23,760 bases of DNA from Opitutia bacterium (lineage in GTDB: Bacteria > Verrucomicrobiota > Verrucomicrobiae > Opitutales > UBA953). Within the stretch, counting starts at the first letter, position 1. Each line of letters starts with the position of its first letter. This document shows positions 22,057 through 23,760 of this stretch, in pieces. The translations under genes were made by a program, and so were the position numbers. The stretch lies in NCBI GenBank assembly GCA_947465345.1, contig CANHZL010000014.1, positions 1 to 23,760 on the forward strand. Reading direction: 5' to 3'. The notes below the pieces were generated by a model. It did no database searches. It was given only the letters and a program-made list of their open reading frames with translations, and had not been told where the DNA came from.

Positions 22057-23760
22057 TCAGGCGGCAGGGTCCTGCTTTTCAGTATTCATACGGCCATAAA
22101 GCCAAGCAACCCCCAAGAAAGCCACCGCGATGATCCCAACGGCGACGACGCGGGAAGCCGTCCCGGTGATGTCGACGTAGAACATACGACAGGTCGCGAA
22201 AGCCAATCCAGCCAGCCCGAGCATACGGAGAGACTTGGAATGATTGAAGTGTCCTAACACGAAGAACAAGATCGCCGCTAAGACCCAAACGACTGAGGGG
22301 GTTACCGAGTATTCCGCCGTCATGTCCACGCTCACATATAAAGTGTACGCGAGAAGGAGCGCCCCGATGACCGCCCGCTGCGTGGATTCTCCCTCTTCGT
22401 CCGCATAGTCCTGCGTATACCTGGCGAGCACACGAAGCAGCAGACCGAGACCAAGCAGCCAAAAGAGCCCCCCCACGATACCCTTAGGACCGACGAAGGC
22501 TGCGAGATGCCCCCACTCGCTGCCGGTGATGATGGCGTAGGCCACCAAGAACCCCGGAAGGGCCAAGACCATCTTCTTGAAATGGGATTCCGAAAGAGCC
22601 AGCCAGGCCGCCACGGCCGAGATCAGCAAAGCGCCCCCGAACCAGGCGGAAACCTGAGGGGACCATCCATTCGGAAGGCACCAAATACCACAGATGAAGG
22701 CAGCCCACGTCATCAGGAAGGCCATCGTGAACGTGAAGGCGTGCTGCAAGGCGAGGATCCACTCTTCCTTTCGTTCAGCCGTCTTCCAGATGATACCCGC
22801 CTGGGTCAGGCCGATGATGAGCAGCCAGAAAGCGTGCCATCCATCCGTCGCAGGATGGACCGCAGCCGACGATATCCACTTGAGGGCCAGCATGTAGCTC
22901 ACCAAGTAAGCGGGGACGGCGGCCCAGATCATGCCCTTGCGGTAACGCAGGAAGGCGACGACGCCGACGACCAACCACGGCCAACCGGTCATCTCCGGCG
23001 GCGACATGCGATCCTGCTGCACACCGACCAACGCGCAGCCGAGGACGATGAGACCGCAGATCCGGAGGAGATGCTGCCATTCATCGGTATGCTCCCAATC
23101 CTGCCGGAATGAGACCAGCAATGCCATGCCGGCGATGGCGACCAAGGAGGCCCAAGGGTAGCCTACTGCCGCAGCGGAAGAAGCGGTTCCGTCGAGCACC
23201 AGGTAGAAAGCGGATAGGGCGGCCAATGCCTCGGTCGCCGATCGGCCTAGGCTGGATTTCGTGCGGGCAGCCAGCAGTTGCGCCAAGGCGGCGGCAAGCA
23301 GCCAGGCAATCCAGCGATGGTCGGCAAAGAGGGCCGTGAACCCGGCCGCGGCGAAGACCAGCGACGAGATGAGCATCACCTGTGAGATATTCGCGGAGCG
23401 AGCACGCTCCAACCAACCGAGTACCAGCGCGATAGCCGCCAGCTCGAAGCCGAGGGTCGAACGACCGTGATGGAGCGGATCGCAGGCGACAAAGGCGATC
23501 AATGCTGGGACGAAGAATGAAGCCAGCTGGAAGGTTTCGTGCGAGCGAGCCCCACCCAGGATCTTAGAGTCCGTCAGGAATCGTCCCCCGACCCAAAGGG
23601 TAACGAAGCAGAATAAAGCCGTCAGCTGAATCGAAACCGAGTAATGACCGGTGCCGAGGTGGTATTGCCAAAAACCCAGGCAAAGCTGCGAGACCAGCAA
23701 GCCGAGCCAGCCGGCCGAACCCCACGACCCGCGCAGCATGAGCACCACCCCGATCAGGGC
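22057..23760 (-). CDS. DUF2339-like polytopic membrane protein (5' end outside the window)
   Basis: The 567 residues present are almost entirely hydrophobic helices, at least fifteen, separated by short loops (e.g. ALIGVVLMLRG, FWQYHLGTGHYSV, WISSAAVHPATDGWHAFW). The C-terminal segment GLAGLAFATCRMFYVDITGT followed by a last helix and WLYGRM resembles the end of DUF2339 proteins as I remember them. A GTG at 23748 could be read as a start, but the frame continues as hydrophobic codons (ALIG) to the window edge, and DUF2339 proteins are longer, so the gene is taken as truncated by the window. Function is unknown. The amidohydrolase follows after three bases. Confidence 0.78.
   Translation of the reverse strand, partial: ALIGVVLMLRGSWGSAGWLGLLVSQLCLGFWQYHLGTGHYSVSIQLTALFCFVTLWVGGRFLTDSKILGGARSHETFQLASFFVPALIAFVACDPLHHGRSTLGFELAAIALVLGWLERARSANISQVMLISSLVFAAAGFTALFADHRWIAWLLAAALAQLLAARTKSSLGRSATEALAALSAFYLVLDGTASSAAAVGYPWASLVAIAGMALLVSFRQDWEHTDEWQHLLRICGLIVLGCALVGVQQDRMSPPEMTGWPWLVVGVVAFLRYRKGMIWAAVPAYLVSYMLALKWISSAAVHPATDGWHAFWLLIIGLTQAGIIWKTAERKEEWILALQHAFTFTMAFLMTWAAFICGIWCLPNGWSPQVSAWFGGALLISAVAAWLALSESHFKKMVLALPGFLVAYAIITGSEWGHLAAFVGPKGIVGGLFWLLGLGLLLRVLARYTQDYADEEGESTQRAVIGALLLAYTLYVSVDMTAEYSVTPSVVWVLAAILFFVLGHFNHSKSLRMLGLAGLAFATCRMFYVDITGTASRVVAVGIIAVAFLGVAWLYGRMNTEKQDPAA

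Noticed and set aside
1..23760. Search for a CRISPR array, IS element, toxin-antitoxin pair, phage gene or defence system
   Set aside because: No repeat-spacer pattern, transposase, integrase, nuclease or antitoxin-like pair is visible; nearly all of the window is explained by core or envelope genes.

Overview
The window is GC-rich bacterial chromosome, densely packed with conserved housekeeping genes. No mobile element, CRISPR array, rRNA, phage gene or integration site is visible. No gene-free stretch exceeds 300 bases; the largest gap, 10703-10944, holds a terminator and a tRNA. The likely source is a member of the PVC group, probably Verrucomicrobiota. This rests on an EF-P of the lysine-less 'RTP' loop type, which I associate from memory with Verrucomicrobia and Planctomycetes, on the consistent lack of Shine-Dalgarno sequences, and on several unrecognised exported proteins. 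That assignment is an inference of moderate strength. Layout: 1-1888 (+) holds the tail of one ABC exporter subunit overlapping a second complete subunit, probably a heterodimeric exporter. 1895-4248 (-) holds glgC (ADP-glucose synthesis) overlapping an unknown membrane protein. It diverges from a YycJ/WalJ-type metallo-hydrolase (4352-5146, +). 5150-7481 (-) is a two-gene envelope operon of unknown role: a small membrane-anchored protein and a 641-residue exported helical/TPR-like protein. 7601-9298 (-) is an ABCG-type half transporter that diverges from an unknown secreted protein (9346-10023, +). 10139-14438 (+) carries translation and core-metabolism genes: efp, a tRNA-Gln on the opposite strand, pyrH, frr, sucC and sucD. 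14542-15329 (+) holds two related TM2-domain membrane proteins, each followed by a near-identical strong terminator. 15399-17732 (-) is leuC, a 96-residue unknown gene, then leuD, for leucine synthesis. 17892-18746 (+) is purU. 18869-21072 (+) is a phosphate acetyltransferase gene followed two bases later by a separate gene for the BioD-like/DRTGG regulatory region that in E. coli is fused to the front of Pta. 21076-23760 (-) is an amidohydrolase preceded by a DUF2339-like membrane protein that runs off the window end. The metabolic genes cover acetyl-CoA/acetyl-phosphate (pta), succinyl-CoA (sucCD), leucine, formate/one-carbon supply for purines (purU), UMP phosphorylation and glycogen precursor synthesis. 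I found no convincing new defence or mobile system. The most interesting signals are the split Pta operon, the EF-P with asparagine at the usual modification site, pyrimidine-rich non-SD leaders before most genes, the small gene coupled between leuC and leuD, and the unknown envelope operon.
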